A DNA stretch of 64,000 nt from Brachynemurus nebulosus (GCA_035578155.1 JAPWDM010000012.1:10546501-10610500), one strand, 5' to 3'; numbered from the stretch's first letter, positions 1 through 12,221 are shown. A program made the numbers and translations. Notes: generated by a model from the letters alone, not told the origin.

Positions 1-2
1 TT

Positions 3-314
3 TTCCAGTCGCTACAAATCTTAACAGTGTATGACCTGTATATATTAGAACATGCAACATTTGTCAAAAAATTTCCCACAATGTTTCAAAACAACATTAG
101 CTGCCACAAATACATTACAAGAAACAAAAATCTGTACGTAACACCAAATTCAAGTTTAACAATTGGATTAAAAAGACCATTAGTTTCTTGTATTAAGATA
201 TTTAATAACTTATCAAATGAACTGAAAGTGTTACCAATTATACAATTTAAAAGACAGTTACGCCAGTTCCTATATAAAAATAATTATTATAATCTTAATA
301 GTTTCTATGATTAA
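3..314 (+). CDS. LINE reverse-transcriptase ORF, C-terminal end (5' partial)
   Basis: The reading frame is open from the window edge and ends at a TAA at 312-314, about 103 codons. The order of motifs fits the extreme C terminus of Jockey/CR1-group insect non-LTR retrotransposons: a LQILTVYDLYILE segment, then a HKYITRNKNL block, then an aromatic/basic stretch (IKIFNNLSNELK) and a terminal FKRQLRQFL. This region lies after the reverse-transcriptase domain and is not catalytic. The sequence shows no stop or frameshift in this part, so it may be a recent copy, but the catalytic domains lie outside the window. A host gene is unlikely because an AATAAA and an (ATT)n tail follow directly, as in LINE 3' ends. 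The clade name is less certain than the LINE call. Confidence 0.75.
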   Translation, partial: FQSLQILTVYDLYILEHATFVKKFPTMFQNNISCHKYITRNKNLYVTPNSSLTIGLKRPLVSCIKIFNNLSNELKVLPIIQFKRQLRQFLYKNNYYNLNSFYD

Positions 315-381
315 CTCGTAATAATAATACATATGTACTTATGACGCATTCTATATTGTATTTACAGTCGAAAGAATAAAG

Positions 382-436
<55 letters not shown>
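315..436 (+). mobile_element. LINE 3' UTR with (ATT)n tail
   Basis: A short AT-rich untranslated stretch follows the ORF stop. It holds an AATAAA at 375-380 and ends in an uninterrupted (ATT)n run at 382-436. Ending in a short tandem repeat instead of poly(A) is usual for several insect LINE groups and marks the 3' end of the insertion. Confidence 0.75.
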
Positions 437-437
<1 letters not shown>

Positions 438-459
438 AAAATTAACTTATAGCATTTTG

Positions 460-3400
460 AAAAAAATTCGTCAAGTGCGTGTTTTTGACACGCACTAAGT
501 TAGGCCTTCTCAGAGAACTTGACGAATTCTTTTCATTATTTTAAAATATTTTGTTACCTTAAATCATAGATACCAGCGAAACACAATTCGATATCGATAA
601 TGGAAAGGCTGGGAAACTTTTAGAATTTGAAAAAATTCAATTTTTTCAAATTTTTTTTATCATTTTGTGTGTCTGCGTTTGTATGAACTTTTGAGTGCAT
701 ATTTCGATAAAATAGACCAAAATAAACAATAGACCAAAACCAATGTTAACTTTGTACTATTGGTAACATGCAAGGACATGTACGGGTGGTGTTTATTGTT
801 ATCATAATAAATGTACCTGACATTCAGCTACCCAAATAACATATGGGTTTAAACATCTGTTATACTTCGTAAATATACCTTTTGTCCCGTTAGATGGGTC
901 AAATCGAATACTGTGGGTCGAGGCAAGAGTAGGTGGTGAGGTTAGTTAAAGTTAGGTTAGTTTAGTTAGTTTTGACAATATACTTCGACTTTTATATAAA
1001 AACTAGATGGTGAAATTAGTTAAGGTTAGGTTAGTTTAGGTAGTTTTGACAATATACTTCGACTTTGATATAAAAACTAGATGGTGAGATTAGTTAAGGT
1101 TAGGTTAGTTTCGGTAGTTTTGACAATATACTTCAACTTTGAGACACATGCTTGCAAAATAAAAAAAGAAATCTAAAAAAATTGAATTTCTTCAAGTTTA
1201 GCAAGTTTCCCAGCATTTTCAGTAACGATATCGAGTTGTAGTATTTTTTTTAACTAATCCCCCATAGCAATGAACATTAAAAAAATCATTAAAATCGAAT
1301 CATTAGTTTTTCTTTTAGAGCCAAAAATAGGTGGAGCCGTGCTTCTGCATATACTTCGACTTTGTTATAAAAACTAGCTGGTGAGGTTAGTTAAAGTTAG
1401 GTTAGTTTAGGTAGTTTTGACAATACACTTCGACTTTGATATAAAAACTAGATGGTGAGATTAGTTAAGGTTAGGTTAGTTTAGGTAGCTTTGACAATAT
1501 ACTTCGACTTTGACACATGCTTATAAAATAAAAAAAGAAATCTAAAAAAATTGAATTTTTTCAAATTTAACATGTTTCTCAGCATTTTCAGTAACAATAT
1601 CGAGTTGTAGTATTTTTTTTAATTAATCTGCCATAGCAATGAACATTAAAAGAAAAAATCATTAAAATCGGATCATTAGTTTTTCTTTTAGAGCTAAGAA
1701 GAGGTGGAGCCGTGCTTCTACATATACTTCGACTTTATTATAAAACTAGAAAAATAAACTAAAAAAATTGAATTTCTTCAAGTTTAACAAGTTTCCCAGC
1801 ATTTTCAGTAACGATATCGAGTTGTAGTATTTTTTTTAACTAATCCCCCATAGCAATGAACATTAAAAAAATCATTAAAATCGAATCATTAGTTTTTCTT
1901 TTAGAGCCAAAAATAGGTGGAGCCGTGCTTCTGCATATACTTCGACTTTGTTATAAAAACTAGGTGGTGAGGTTAGTTAAAGTTAGGTAAGTTTAGTTAG
2001 TTTTGACAATATACTTCGACTTTGATATAAAAACTAGATGGTGAGATTAGTTAAGGTTAGGTTAGTTTAGGTAGCTTTGACAATATACTTCGACTTTGAT
2101 ACATGCTTATAAAATAAAAAAAGAAATCTAAAAAAATTGAATTTTTTCAAATTTAACAAGTTTCCCAGCATTTTCAGTAACGATATCGAGTTGTAGTATT
2201 TTTTTTAATTAATCTGCCATAGCAATGAACATTAAAAGAAAAAATCATTAAAATCGGATCATTAGTTTTTCTTTTAGAGCCAAAAATAGGTGGAGCCGTG
2301 CTTCTGCATATACTTCGACTTTGTTATAAAAACTAGCTGGTGAGGTTAGTTAAAGTTAGGTTAGTTTAGGTAGTTTTGACAATACACTTCGACTTTGATA
2401 TAAAAACTAGATGGTGAGATTAGTTAAGGTTAGGTTAGTTTAGGTAGCTTTGACAATATACTTCGACTTTGACACATGCTGGCAAAATAAAAAAAGAAAT
2501 CTAAAAAAATTGAATTTCTTCAAGTTTAGCAAGTTTCCCAGCATTTTCAGTAACGATATCGAGTTGTAGTATTTTTTTTAACTAATCCCCCATAGCAATG
2601 AACATTAAAAAAATCATTAAAATCGAATCATTAGTTTTTCTTTTAGAGCCAAAAATAGGTGGAGCCGTGCTTCTGCATATACTTCGACTTTGTTATAAAA
2701 ACTAGCTGGTGAGGTTAGTTAAAGTTAGGTTAGTTTAGGTAGTTTTGACAATACACTTCGACTTTGATATAAAAACTAGATGGTGAGATTAGTTAAGGTT
2801 AGGTTAGTTTAGGTAGCTTTGACAATATACTTCGACTTTGACACATGCTTATAAAATAAAAAAAGAAATCTAAAAAAATTGAATTTTTTCAAATTTAACA
2901 AGTTTCTCAGCATTTTCAGTAACGATATCGAGTTGTAGTATTTTTTTTAATTAATCTGCCATAGCAATGAACATTAAAAGAAAAAATCATTAAAATCGGA
3001 TCATTAGTTTTTCTTTTAGAGCTAAGAAGAGGTGGAGCCGTGCTTCTACATATACTTCGACTTTATTATAAAAACTAGAAAAATAAACTAAAAAAATTGA
3101 ATTTCTTCAAGTTTAACAAGTTTCCCAGCATTTTCAGTAACGATATCGAGTTGTAGTATTTTTTTTAACTAATCCCCCATAGCAATGAACATTAAAAAAA
3201 TCATTAAAATCGAATCATTAGTTTTTCTTTTAGAGCCAAAAATAGGTGGAGCCGTGCTTCTGCATATACTTCGACTTTGTTATAAAAACTAGGTGGTGAG
3301 GTTAGTTAAAGTTAGGTAAGTTTAGTTAGTTTTGACAATATACTTCGACTTTGATATAAAAACTAGATGGTGAGATTAGTTAAGGTTAGGTTAGTCTAGG

Positions 3401-4127
3401 TAGTTTTGACAATATACTTCGACTTTGACCATGTCCCTGCCACTTGTTTTCAAGGACGGACCTTTCCATGTCACAGTTTGCTACGTTTGCTACGTGGCGC
3501 TAATGGTATAGGGGGTATACTAAATAGAGTTGGGACATGTGAGTATTTTTCATTAAATAGATGTCAAAATTAATTACCATATGATTGAGCACAAAAATAT
3601 CGTCACCAAGTTATGTGTTAACGAAGAATTAAAATTTTTTAATTTAATTAATCTTTCTAGGTTGAATTAAAGTATTTTTTTAAATATTTAATTTATTTCA
3701 AATTTATTTTAGATGAAAAATAGCGAACTATTAAACCTCATGTCTCGACTCTAATTTTATCCCCTAGTAAATCAACGCCATCTGGTATATTAGTTAGAGC
3801 GACGTCAAAAAACGGTCCATTTTTTTATAATAGACTAAATGGAGAGTGACAGGGACATGGACTTTGACATACATGCATACAAAATAAAAAAAGAAATCTT
3901 AAAAAATAGAATTTTTTTAAATTTAACAACAGTTTCGCAGCATTTTCAATAACAATATCGAGTTATAGTATTTTTTTAACTAATCCGCCATAGCGATGAA
4001 CATTTAAAAAAATCATTAAAATCGGAATATTAGTTTTTCTTTTAGAGCTAAGAATAGGTGGAGCCGTGCTTCTACCGTGCAGTAATTGATTGAATAAATA
4101 AAATAATTTTTTTTAATACATTTTTTT
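460..4127 (+). repeat. Left arm of foldback element
   Basis: The arm holds repeated units marked by AGCCGTGCTTCT at 1334, 1705, 1921, 2294, 2659, 3034, 3248 and 4058, with smaller 70-80-bp subunits carrying GGTTAGGTTAGTTTAGG and ACTTCGACTTTG. Marker spacing repeats with a period of about 1327 bp (1334/2659, 1705/3034, 1921/3248), so one block is tandemly duplicated. With that block and the 439 bp of insertion plus target duplication at 3430 removed, the arm has the same length as the right arm. Confidence 0.85.
3430..3859. mobile_element. Short inverted-repeat element inside the left arm, 9-bp TSD
   Basis: The ends read CATGTCCCTGCCACT and AGTGACAGGGACATG, so they are inverted repeats. They are bordered by a perfect 9-bp duplication, GACTTTGAC, at 3421-3429 and 3860-3868. 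Sister units without the insertion read through this site. A 9-bp duplication is typical of Mutator-like elements, so this is probably a non-autonomous Mutator-like insertion. The right arm of the foldback lacks it, so it arrived after the arms formed. Confidence 0.8.
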
Positions 4128-4833
4128 GGAGCCAAAAATTGGTGCATAATTACCAAATGCAATATTAAATATGAAAAATTTATTCATAACTACGTCATTG
4201 ATTATAGTATATATTAATATACTTCCAAAGACCTATCGATGAATAAAAGAATTCAGGGATTCCCACGTACCTGCTGGGCTGGAATACAAAAACCTATTGG
4301 CGCAACAAACGCTCAAAATTCTATATCTTAGTTAGTTTTACTCCGATTTGTTTCAAATTTTGACACAACAATCTTAAAATGTTGTCCAATCATATGAAAG
4401 TATAAAAAAGAGAAAAAAAATTAAATTCATTACCATCCCCTTAAGGTTAAAGCAAATTTTTCCAGTGGAGTAGGCATGTCGATTCATTAAAAAAAAATCG
4501 TTTTCCGATTCGATTGGAATCGAGTGGGCTGGAATCGGTTCTCGATTAAATCGATGATTAAAAGATCGATATTTAATTATTCGATTCGGTAGTCGATTAT
4601 TTTGAAATATGCTTAATAAAAACAGAAAACATTATTGATAACGAATTAGTAGAGGTAGAAGTAATTTTTATATCAATAAATTAAACTTATTCAAGAAATC
4701 AGGAAATGAAACTATAAGTTAATTATATGCGTTTATTGAATCAAATTAATAAAAAAATTACATTTTAATTAAATTCATAGGGGACCGTCGAGGAGCCAAA
4801 CTGCATAATTCCTGAATATTTTTTTACGATTAA
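4128..4833. other. Loop of foldback element
   Basis: This non-inverted centre has no ORF of note. A GGAGCCAAA box occurs near both inner edges (4128 and 4793) in direct orientation. A stretch at 4475-4610 is rich in TCGATT/AATCGA words and resembles a decayed small DNA transposon, but I found no matching ends. Confidence 0.5.
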
Positions 4834-6736
4834 TAAAAAAAAATGTATTAAAAAAAATTATTTTATTTATTCAATCAATTACTGCACGGTAGAAGCACGG
4901 CTCCACCTATTCTTAGCTCTAAAAGAAAAACTAATGATCCGATTTTAATGATTTTTTCTTTTAATGTTCATTGCTATGGCAGATTAATTAAAAAAAATAC
5001 TACAACTCGATATCGTTACTGAAAATGCTGGGAAACTTGTTAAATTTGAAAAAATTCAATTTTTTTAGATTTCTTTTTTTATTTTATAAGCATGTATCAA
5101 AGTCGAAGTATATTGTCAAAGCTACCTAAACTAACCTAACCTTAACTAATCTCACCATCTAGTTTTTATATCAAAGTCGAAGTATATTGTCAAAACTAAC
5201 TAAACTTACCTAACTTTAACTAACCTCACCACCTAGTTTTTATAACAAAGTCGAAGTATATGCAGAAGCACGGCTCCACCTATTTTTGGCTCTAAAAGAA
5301 AAACTAATGATTCGATTTTAATGATTTTTTTAATGTTCATTGCTATGGGGGATTAGTTAAAAAAAATACAACAACTCGATATCGTTACTGAAAATGCTGG
5401 GAAACTTGTTAAACTTGAAGAAATTCAATTTTTTTAGTTTATTTTTCTAGTTTTATAATAAAGTCGAAGTATATGTAGAAGCACGGCTCCACCTCTTCTT
5501 AGCTCTAAAAGAAAAACTAATGATCCGATTTTAATGATTTTTTCTTTTAATGTTCATTGCTATGGCAGATTAATTAAAAAAAATACTACAACTCGATATT
5601 GTTACTGAAAATGCTGAGAAACTTGTTAAATTTGAAAAAATTCAATTTTTTTAGATTTCTTTTTTTATTTTATAAGCATGTGTCAAAGTCGAAGTATATT
5701 GTCAAAGCTACCTAAACTAACCTAACCTTAACTAATCTCACCATCTAGTTTTTATATCAAAGTCGAAGTGTATTGTCAAAACTACCTAAACTAACCTAAC
5801 TTTAACTAACCTCACCAGCTAGTTTTTATAACAAAGTCGAAGTATATGCAGAAGCACGGCTCCACCTATTTTTGGCTCTAAAAGAAAAACTAATGATTCG
5901 ATTTTAATGATTTTTTTAATGTTCATTGCTATGGGGGATTAGTTAAAAAAAATACTACAACTCGATATCGTTACTGAAAATGCTGGGAAACTTGCTAAAC
6001 TTGAAGAAATTCAATTTTTTTAGATTTCTTTTTTTATTTTGCCAGCATGTGTCTCAAAGTTGAAGTATATTGTCAAAACTACCGAAACTAACCTAACCTT
6101 AACTAATCTCACCATCTAGTTTTTATATCAAAGTCGAAGTATATTGTCAAAACTACCTAAACTAACCTAACCTTAACTAATTTCACCATCTAGTTTTTAT
6201 ATAAAAGTCGAAGTATATTGTCAAAACTAACTAAACTAACCTAACTTTAACTAACCTCACCACCTACTCTTGCCTCGACCCACAGTATTCGATTTGACCC
6301 ATCTAACGGGACAAAAGGTATATTTACGAAGTATAACAGATGTTTAAACCCATATGTTATTTGGGTAGCTGAATGTCAGGTACATTTATTATGATAACAA
6401 TAAACACCACCCGTACATGTCCTTGCATGTTACCAATAGTACAAAGTTAACATTGGTTTTGGTCTATTGTTTATTTTGGTCTATTTTATCGAAATATGCA
6501 CTCAAAAGTTCATACAAACGCAGACACACAAAATGATAAAAAAAATTTGAATAAAAAGAATTTTTTCAAATTCTAAAAGTTTCCCAGCCTTTCCATTATC
6601 GATATCGAATTGTGTTTCGCTGGTATCTATGATTTAAGGTAACAAAATATTTTAAAATAATGAAAAGAATTCGTCAAGTCCTCTGAGAAGGCCTAACTTA
6701 GTGCGTGTCAAAAACACGCACTTGACGAATTTTTTC
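4834..6736 (-). repeat. Right arm of foldback element
   Basis: This is the reverse complement of the outer and inner parts of the left arm, with markers (AGAAGCACGGCT) at 4895, 5266, 5480 and 5851. By eye it differs from the left arm at only a few positions near the tip. It holds a single copy of the block that is doubled on the left. Confidence 0.85.
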
Positions 6737-7550
6737 TATTATTATCACTATTTTTGACATTTTTATTACTTTTTAAAATAATATTTTTAAGTGTTCGTCT
6801 TTTTTTCTGAATTAATTATCGTTTAAATTACTTTGTTGGTGGTTTCTATAGAAATAATTATGAAATATTTATTAAATGAAAAATTTAGAAGCGGCTTTGC
6901 GTGTCTTGATTAAATTTTGCGTGTTTTATTGTCAATTTGCATGTGGAAAGTTACTTTCCACACGCAAAAAAGTATGCGGGAAGAGTACAGTGGGCAAACA
7001 GCTATTTTGCGTACAGAAATGTGCACATATCTAGCTTATTTGTTGGTCAAATAGACAAGCTAGATGTGTTTCATTTTAAAAAAATAAATAAATTGTTAGA
7101 GATTTGAGATATTTTTGTTTTTCCTTAGTAGGCTCCAATTACCCCCTGCTCCCCTATAGTATGATACAGCGCCAAGCATCATGCACGACGATTGCCGAAA
7201 CAAGTGAGTATAATATAGAAATGTAAAGCTTGTTTCTATATATAGCAGTTTATTTTTATCAACAACAGTTATAGAATTTTAGGTCCGTTTTGTTTCAATA
7301 AATCATTATGACAGAAAATACATAGTTTGTCTTCATCTGCCACCGTTTTTCAACTGCTGTCTGTCTGTGTGTTGTATATTATTATGTCGTTTGATTAAAA
7401 GCGTATAAATATGTGACAGTAGGAAAATTCGGTTGATGTTTGGTTTTGTGATGAAATCGGCTATTATCGCACGTTTGAAAATTGGATATTGGATGGATAT
7501 AAAAATCAAAGGGAATAATTAAGATATAGGTATTAGATTGGAATTAGTTT
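6737..7550. other. No gene; two small hairpins
   Basis: No coding signal is visible. A perfect short hairpin (GTGGAAAGT/ACTTTCCAC) lies at about 6951-6969, and a longer imperfect one (TCTAGCTT/AAGCTAGA arms) at about 7022-7068. Confidence 0.5.
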
Positions 7551-7552
7551 TT

Positions 7553-7666
7553 AGCGAATTTCCAGAATGGAATTCAGCTATTACAGCCACTGTCATGACG
7601 CGACCTGAGCCCGGTACTATGGCAGAAATTTGTTTTGAGGTCCCTAGTAACCGAAAATAATATTCA

Positions 7667-7752
<86 letters not shown>

Positions 7753-8088
7753 ATATGTGTCCGCGCCATAACTCTCAAACGAAGTATCCAGTTTTTACGA
7801 AACTTAGTGAGAACATTGGAGGTCCCAAACCCTTGGATGAGTTCGTCAGCCAGACACGTTGGATGCCAGGAACATGGTTTTTGTTCTTACAAAAAATTAG
7901 TTTTTTGCCAGAACTTTCACTTATTCAAAAATTTTTGCGAAATTTTTTTACACCATTTAAAAGAAAAGAAAAATTACATAAAAAAGATCTTTAAACTTGT
8001 TTTCTATGTCAACTAGTTTCCGAGAAAAATTAATTTTTATAAACGGAAATTCGCTATGTTATGCAGGATGCTGCGACAAGGGTATTTT
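7553..8088 (+). mobile_element. Repeat family R1, copy 1 (near full length)
   Basis: This is the reference copy of a family seen about ten times. In order it holds a left block (TTCAGCTATTACAGCC, CACTGTCATGACGCGAC, GAGGTCCCTAG), an (AT)n tract, a TGTGTCCGC box followed by an ATAACTCTC box, a block ending in GATGAGTTCGTCAGCC, a GGTGTAAAA-like box, and a right end with CTATGTTATGCAGGATGCTG. The class is unknown: no protein domain is visible and I found no clear target duplication. The right block stays open as a reading frame in some copies, but changes between copies fall on all codon positions, so I treat it as noncoding. Confidence 0.75.
7671..7740. repeat. (TA)n microsatellite in R1 copy 1
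   Basis: A pure TA run sits at the fixed internal position seen in other R1 copies, between the GAAAATAATATTCACTAA box and the TGTGTCCGC box. Confidence 0.95.
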
Positions 8089-8985
8089 GATTATTGATGT
8101 GATTTTATCTAAAATTTTCTTGTATTGTCGAAAATTTGTGGAAATTTATGAAAGAATTTCCGAAACGATGGCCAAAGTTGGCGAGAAGCTGGAGGAATGC
8201 TTTAGAAATTTTAGATTTTATATCTCGAAAATTTAGCAAAATACCGAAAATTTCTGCTTATGAGGTTCTATAAGTATCAAGCTCTAGTTTTAGTCGCTAT
8301 GAATACGTCTTCTAGTGATTCCTGTATTCAAAGGATTAAAAAATACACTTCCGGTCTGTGTCGCCAAGAATCCGTTTAGAAGGTAATTTCTTAAGTCAGA
8401 AAGAGTAGGTATGTAAAAAATTTCCAGTTCAGTTGGAAGTAGGTATGTAGTTTTTGGCCGCAGTGCAGTCGAAATTATTTTTGGGTCACTACAACGTGAA
8501 TGTTTTGGTAAAGGTCGATAAAAAAATTTCATTTTATCGCTACAAAAACAAGAGATAAAATCTAGAACTAACCAAAAATGAAAATTTAATATGGGTTTTA
8601 CTGGAAATTTTTAAGAATTTTCAGCTATAGTTTATTTTAACAAGACTCCAATACTCAAAAATATGTACCTTTCTGAGTGGTTGAGTTTATTTTCTAAAAT
8701 AGGTGAGATTGGAAGTAGTTGGATTAGATCAAGAAGGAAGTACTAGACTTCAGAATGATGTTCTTATCTGTAATTGGTTAAAAATTGTTATTTTTAATAC
8801 ACTTTCTCCAAATTGGTTGAATAGAAATTTTCAATATTTACAAAAAAAGACACTCTTACTTTCGTTCAGCTTCTTGACTAATAAAGACCATAAATATTAT
8901 ATAGGCGGGTTCTTTGCAGTTTGGATTAAAAGTTTGGAAAAATGAATTCTTTGGTTCGTTTTCCACCCTAAAAACAAGACCAAAT
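8089..8985. other. No recognisable feature
   Basis: This AT-rich stretch has only short chance reading frames. I see no repeat shared with the rest of the window. Confidence 0.4.
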
Positions 8986-9087
8986 AGTATATTGTACAAT
9001 AAGTGGGAAAAGAGGCTTATTTCTCACGAATATGAGTTTATTGTATGAGTGAAAAATAAGCTTTTCCCATGTATTTTACACTATACT
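8986..9087. mobile_element. Hairpin element, full version
   Basis: An imperfect palindrome whose outer ends read AGTATATTGTACAATAAGTG and a complementary run ending ACTATACT; inner arms read GGCTTATTTCTCAC and GTGAAAAATAAGC. The about 65 bp after it (TTTTTCTACGAGCA onward) is also shared with the copy at 10350, so the repeat unit extends to about 9155. Confidence 0.65.
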
Positions 9088-9500
9088 TTTTCTACGAGCA
9101 TTTTTTTGGAAAATTTAACATAAATAATGAAAATAAAATTTAAGTAAGTAGTATGGATTTTTTAAATTTATAATGTCTGTGGTAAGATGTTCAAATTTTT
9201 GCCAAAGCATACTTTGAAACTATGGAAACAATAATAAATAATGAACATACATATGTATTTTTTAGAAATATTTATATAGATTATATATTAAATCAATGAC
9301 ATACCCAACTTTTTTTATCTTGTTAAGCCGTGCGAAATAATTTTCCACGCTATTTCCGCACAGTGTCAGCAATTGTTAATTTTTACATATAATTAGCCGT
9401 GCGCAAAATATTACTTTTAATAGTAGGTTTTAATAAAAAAAATATTTCTAGATATAACTCACATCCTCTCATTCTTATCTACTAATTTTAACAAAAACTA

Positions 9501-9530
9501 TCCCCCCCCCCCCAAAAAAAAAACCATTTT
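9501..9530. repeat. Homopolymer C then A run
   Basis: A run of C is followed directly by a run of A, ordinary low-complexity sequence. Confidence 0.9.
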
Positions 9531-10349
9531 TTTTTAATTGCACATTTGAGAAAAAGAGGTCTATTACTATTATAATATTGTAAATATATGTCTATCTTTG
9601 TTATGAATAAAATTATTTAAGAAATAAATACGTTGTCTTACTTTATCTAAAATGGACAACATTTAACGTTTCTTTTTTGTTTGTTAACATTTGGGAAATC
9701 GTTTGTTAAAATTTTCCTTAACGGATTGCGCCCTTCCAAATCTAACTGTGCGCGATAGCCTATAAACTTTTGGTCTTTTATCACGAAAATATCGAAATTC
9801 CTATTATAGTGTTCTTCATTTTGCCTTTATATTAAAGTGGTTCGTTTAACTTTAACGCATTAGTGAATGTTTCGAATGTAATATACTTTATCATTAACAC
9901 ATAAAAGTTATTTTATAACCTTCTAACCACCCTACCTTGAATATTGGTTAATATACTATACCTCACATTTTACCTGTTCGATACAGAAATTTATCGGTTT
10001 TATTAATGAAAAACCATTCACAGCAAATTTAAGTTTCGATGGTTTGGTATAGGAATCAATTTTCTCATTAATATTTGAACACTCGTCATTTTCCATATTT
10101 ACTGAACATCACCACCAAATGGTAGTATATTAATGTAGCCTAAAACTGTATGAGTCATTGTATTAATTATTTATAGTCGATAATATTGGAAACATAATTA
10201 CTGACAACGGGCACAATTAAACAAATTGATGCAAATCGTCCATAAATCGGTTTTTGTACAGAAGCTTCTTATTTTTATCCATATGCCCTTAAACCAACTA
10301 ATTTCACCATAATTTTCGTTTCAAATTTGAATAAAATTGAGTTGAAAAT
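9531..10349. other. No recognisable feature
   Basis: I see no ORF of note, RNA gene or shared repeat here. Confidence 0.4.
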
Positions 10350-10462
10350 AGTATATTGTACAATAAGTGAGAAATAAGCTTTTCCCACGCATTTTACACT
10401 ATACTTTTTCTACGAGCACTTTTTTGTTCGTAAAATTTAATATAAATAATTAAAATAAAATT
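10350..10462. mobile_element. Hairpin element, internal-deletion copy
   Basis: It starts with the same AGTATATTGTACAATAAGTG and continues through the same TTTTTCTACGAGCA tail as the copy at 8986, but the central inverted arm is missing: GTGAGAAATAAGC directly follows the first arm. This fits loss of one arm of the hairpin by slippage between complementary segments. Confidence 0.65.
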
Positions 10463-10866
10463 TTTCTACTCCTGTTGAAGAACACACTCATGATATATCT
10501 GTTAATTGTTGAGAAAGTTAGGCATTATTCAAAGGTGTGGAGGAATGTTCATTACTCAATACCCTCTTGACCAATGAAATCACAGTATTAATCATTATTC
10601 CATGGGTTTGCTTTTGTTTTGTGTATATATGTATGTATCAAGTTTTAATTTAATATATATTGCCTAGTAACATTCAAGTAAATAAAGTAGTTTATGTTTT
10701 GTTTTGATCGTTTTATACATAATATTATACAAACTTTTAATGAAATTAGTAATAGATTAAAAATTTGATTTAAAATTTATATTCAAATAGAAAAACTATT
10801 TCTTTATGGTTTTTCGGAAACAACTATGGTTGCCACAATTAGACGTGGTTAACCCACCAATGTCCC

Positions 10867-11250
10867 AATCTTTCCCGGAGTAAAAAGTATATTAAATGTT
10901 GCCCTAGGTAATAAGTTATCACCACACCAAATTTTATTAAAATCCGTCCAATAGTTTTTGCCTAATGTGTGCACATGCTCAAAATGGATTTTCCATTTTC
11001 CTGTGGGAATGAGAATTTTTCCCGGAGTAAAAAGTATTTTAGATGTTAACCCAGGTAATAAGTTATTATCACACCAAATTTCATTAAAATCCGTCCAATA
11101 GTTTTTGCGTGATGCGTGAACAGACAGACAGACAAAAATTCTAAAAATCGCTGTTTTGATATCTACATCGATAACTATTTACGGTACCAGTACAATTTTT
11201 CAAAAATATTCCATGTACAGAAATGGTCTCGTTACAATTTTATTATATGT
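10867..11250 (+). repeat. Degenerate retroelement tail, two tandem units
   Basis: Two units of about 100 bp (from 10867 and 11017) share CCCGGAGTAAAAAGTAT, GGTAATAAGTTAT and AATCCGTCCAATAGTTTTTG, then a GACAGACAGAC stretch and an ending near TTTATTATATGTATAGAT. These words are common in 3' regions of insect RTE-type LINEs and the SINEs that copy them. The family name is by resemblance only. Confidence 0.5.
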
Positions 11251-11883
11251 ATAGATATAGCTTACAAAATCGGAGTTCGACATAAAAAATTTCAAAAAAT
11301 TTCAGATTTTTTACTGGCTGTACACAAAAGTTGGACTGTACAGACCGAACGTCGTTAAGTTGGAATTTCCAAAACAAAAACGAACTAACCTATTCATTTA
11401 AAATTCAATTTCACGCCAATTCAATTCCCATTTTGCGTCAATCTTCATCGCAGGAAATTATAATAAATTTTTATCGAAAATAATTATTATTACCAACATA
11501 TAAAGTGATTAAAAGTCAATTCGAACTTTCTAAATATATTCCTTAGACATCCTCTACCGCAAGTTACATCGCCTTACAACAATATAATAATGTATAGAAC
11601 GTCATACCCATGCAATTTCTAAACGTAGATATTATAATCGTATCGTAAAGTCAGTCTGTAAATGATCTTTGCCTGTGGAAGATTTCTCATTTGCACGGCA
11701 GTGAAACATATTTCCGGTAACAAAAGAAGCACATCATTACCAGACAACGCAAGACAGGTCGCACAATTGATCCCCAACGTATAGAGTTTAGGGGATGATA
11801 ATATAATAAACGATACACTAAGAGCGTAGGTATATGCGATCATGGCTGATTTTTTAACCCTTCTCACCACGCCCCCTCAAAAA

Positions 11884-12173
11884 AAAAATGTCGGAACTGT
11901 AGGAGTTTACTATGGTCGTCTTTAATACTCACAAAAATCACAATAGCCTTACTGGCAGAAGCTATGGGCCCGCTATGTCACTCATTAAGACTTTGGGTAC
12001 TTTTTGGGTTCCCCTATCCTTTTCACCCCGGTTCCAACAAAAAAAAAATGTCGGAGCTGTAAATTCCTCCGTCATATTTAATACTCACAAAAATCACAAT
12101 TACCTAACTGGCGGAAGTTACGGGCCCGCATTGTAACCCATTAATTCGACTTTGGGTACTTTTTCGGTTCCCC
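11884..12173. repeat. Tandem duplication, unit about 150 bp
   Basis: Two adjacent units share AAAAAAAAATGTCGGA, TTTAATACTCACAAAAATCA, GGGCCCGC and ACTTTGGGTACTTTTT. A 74-codon frame runs through both, but it only reflects the duplication and I do not call it a gene. Confidence 0.75.
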
Positions 12174-12221
12174 TTGGTCCACACTTTCTTCTGATACTCG
12201 TTTCCTTTCAGTCTGCAGGTA

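Larger units (their letters stand above)
460..6736. mobile_element. Foldback-type element with very long inverted arms
   Basis: The two ends are reverse complements over kilobases. The left arm is about 460-4127, the right arm about 4834-6736, and the loop 4128-4833. Each tip carries its own stem-loop (GTGCGTG at 475-481 with CACGCAC at 489-495, mirrored near 6700-6722), enclosed by a second inverted pair reading AATTCGTCAAGT and ACTTGACGAATT. The arms are built of tandem subrepeats, as in foldback/Galileo-like elements. No transposase ORF is present, so it would depend on a partner. I could not find a clear target duplication. The class is inferred from structure only. Confidence 0.7.

Noticed and set aside
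7671..7740. CRISPR-like or regulatory array
   Set aside because: Simple TA repeats without spacers, in a eukaryotic transposon setting.
7755..8016. R1 right block as a protein gene (conserved [22 protein letters not shown] frame in several copies)
   Set aside because: Differences between copies 1 and 10 fall on first, second and third codon positions alike, and most copies break the frame. The likeness comes from DNA repeat identity.
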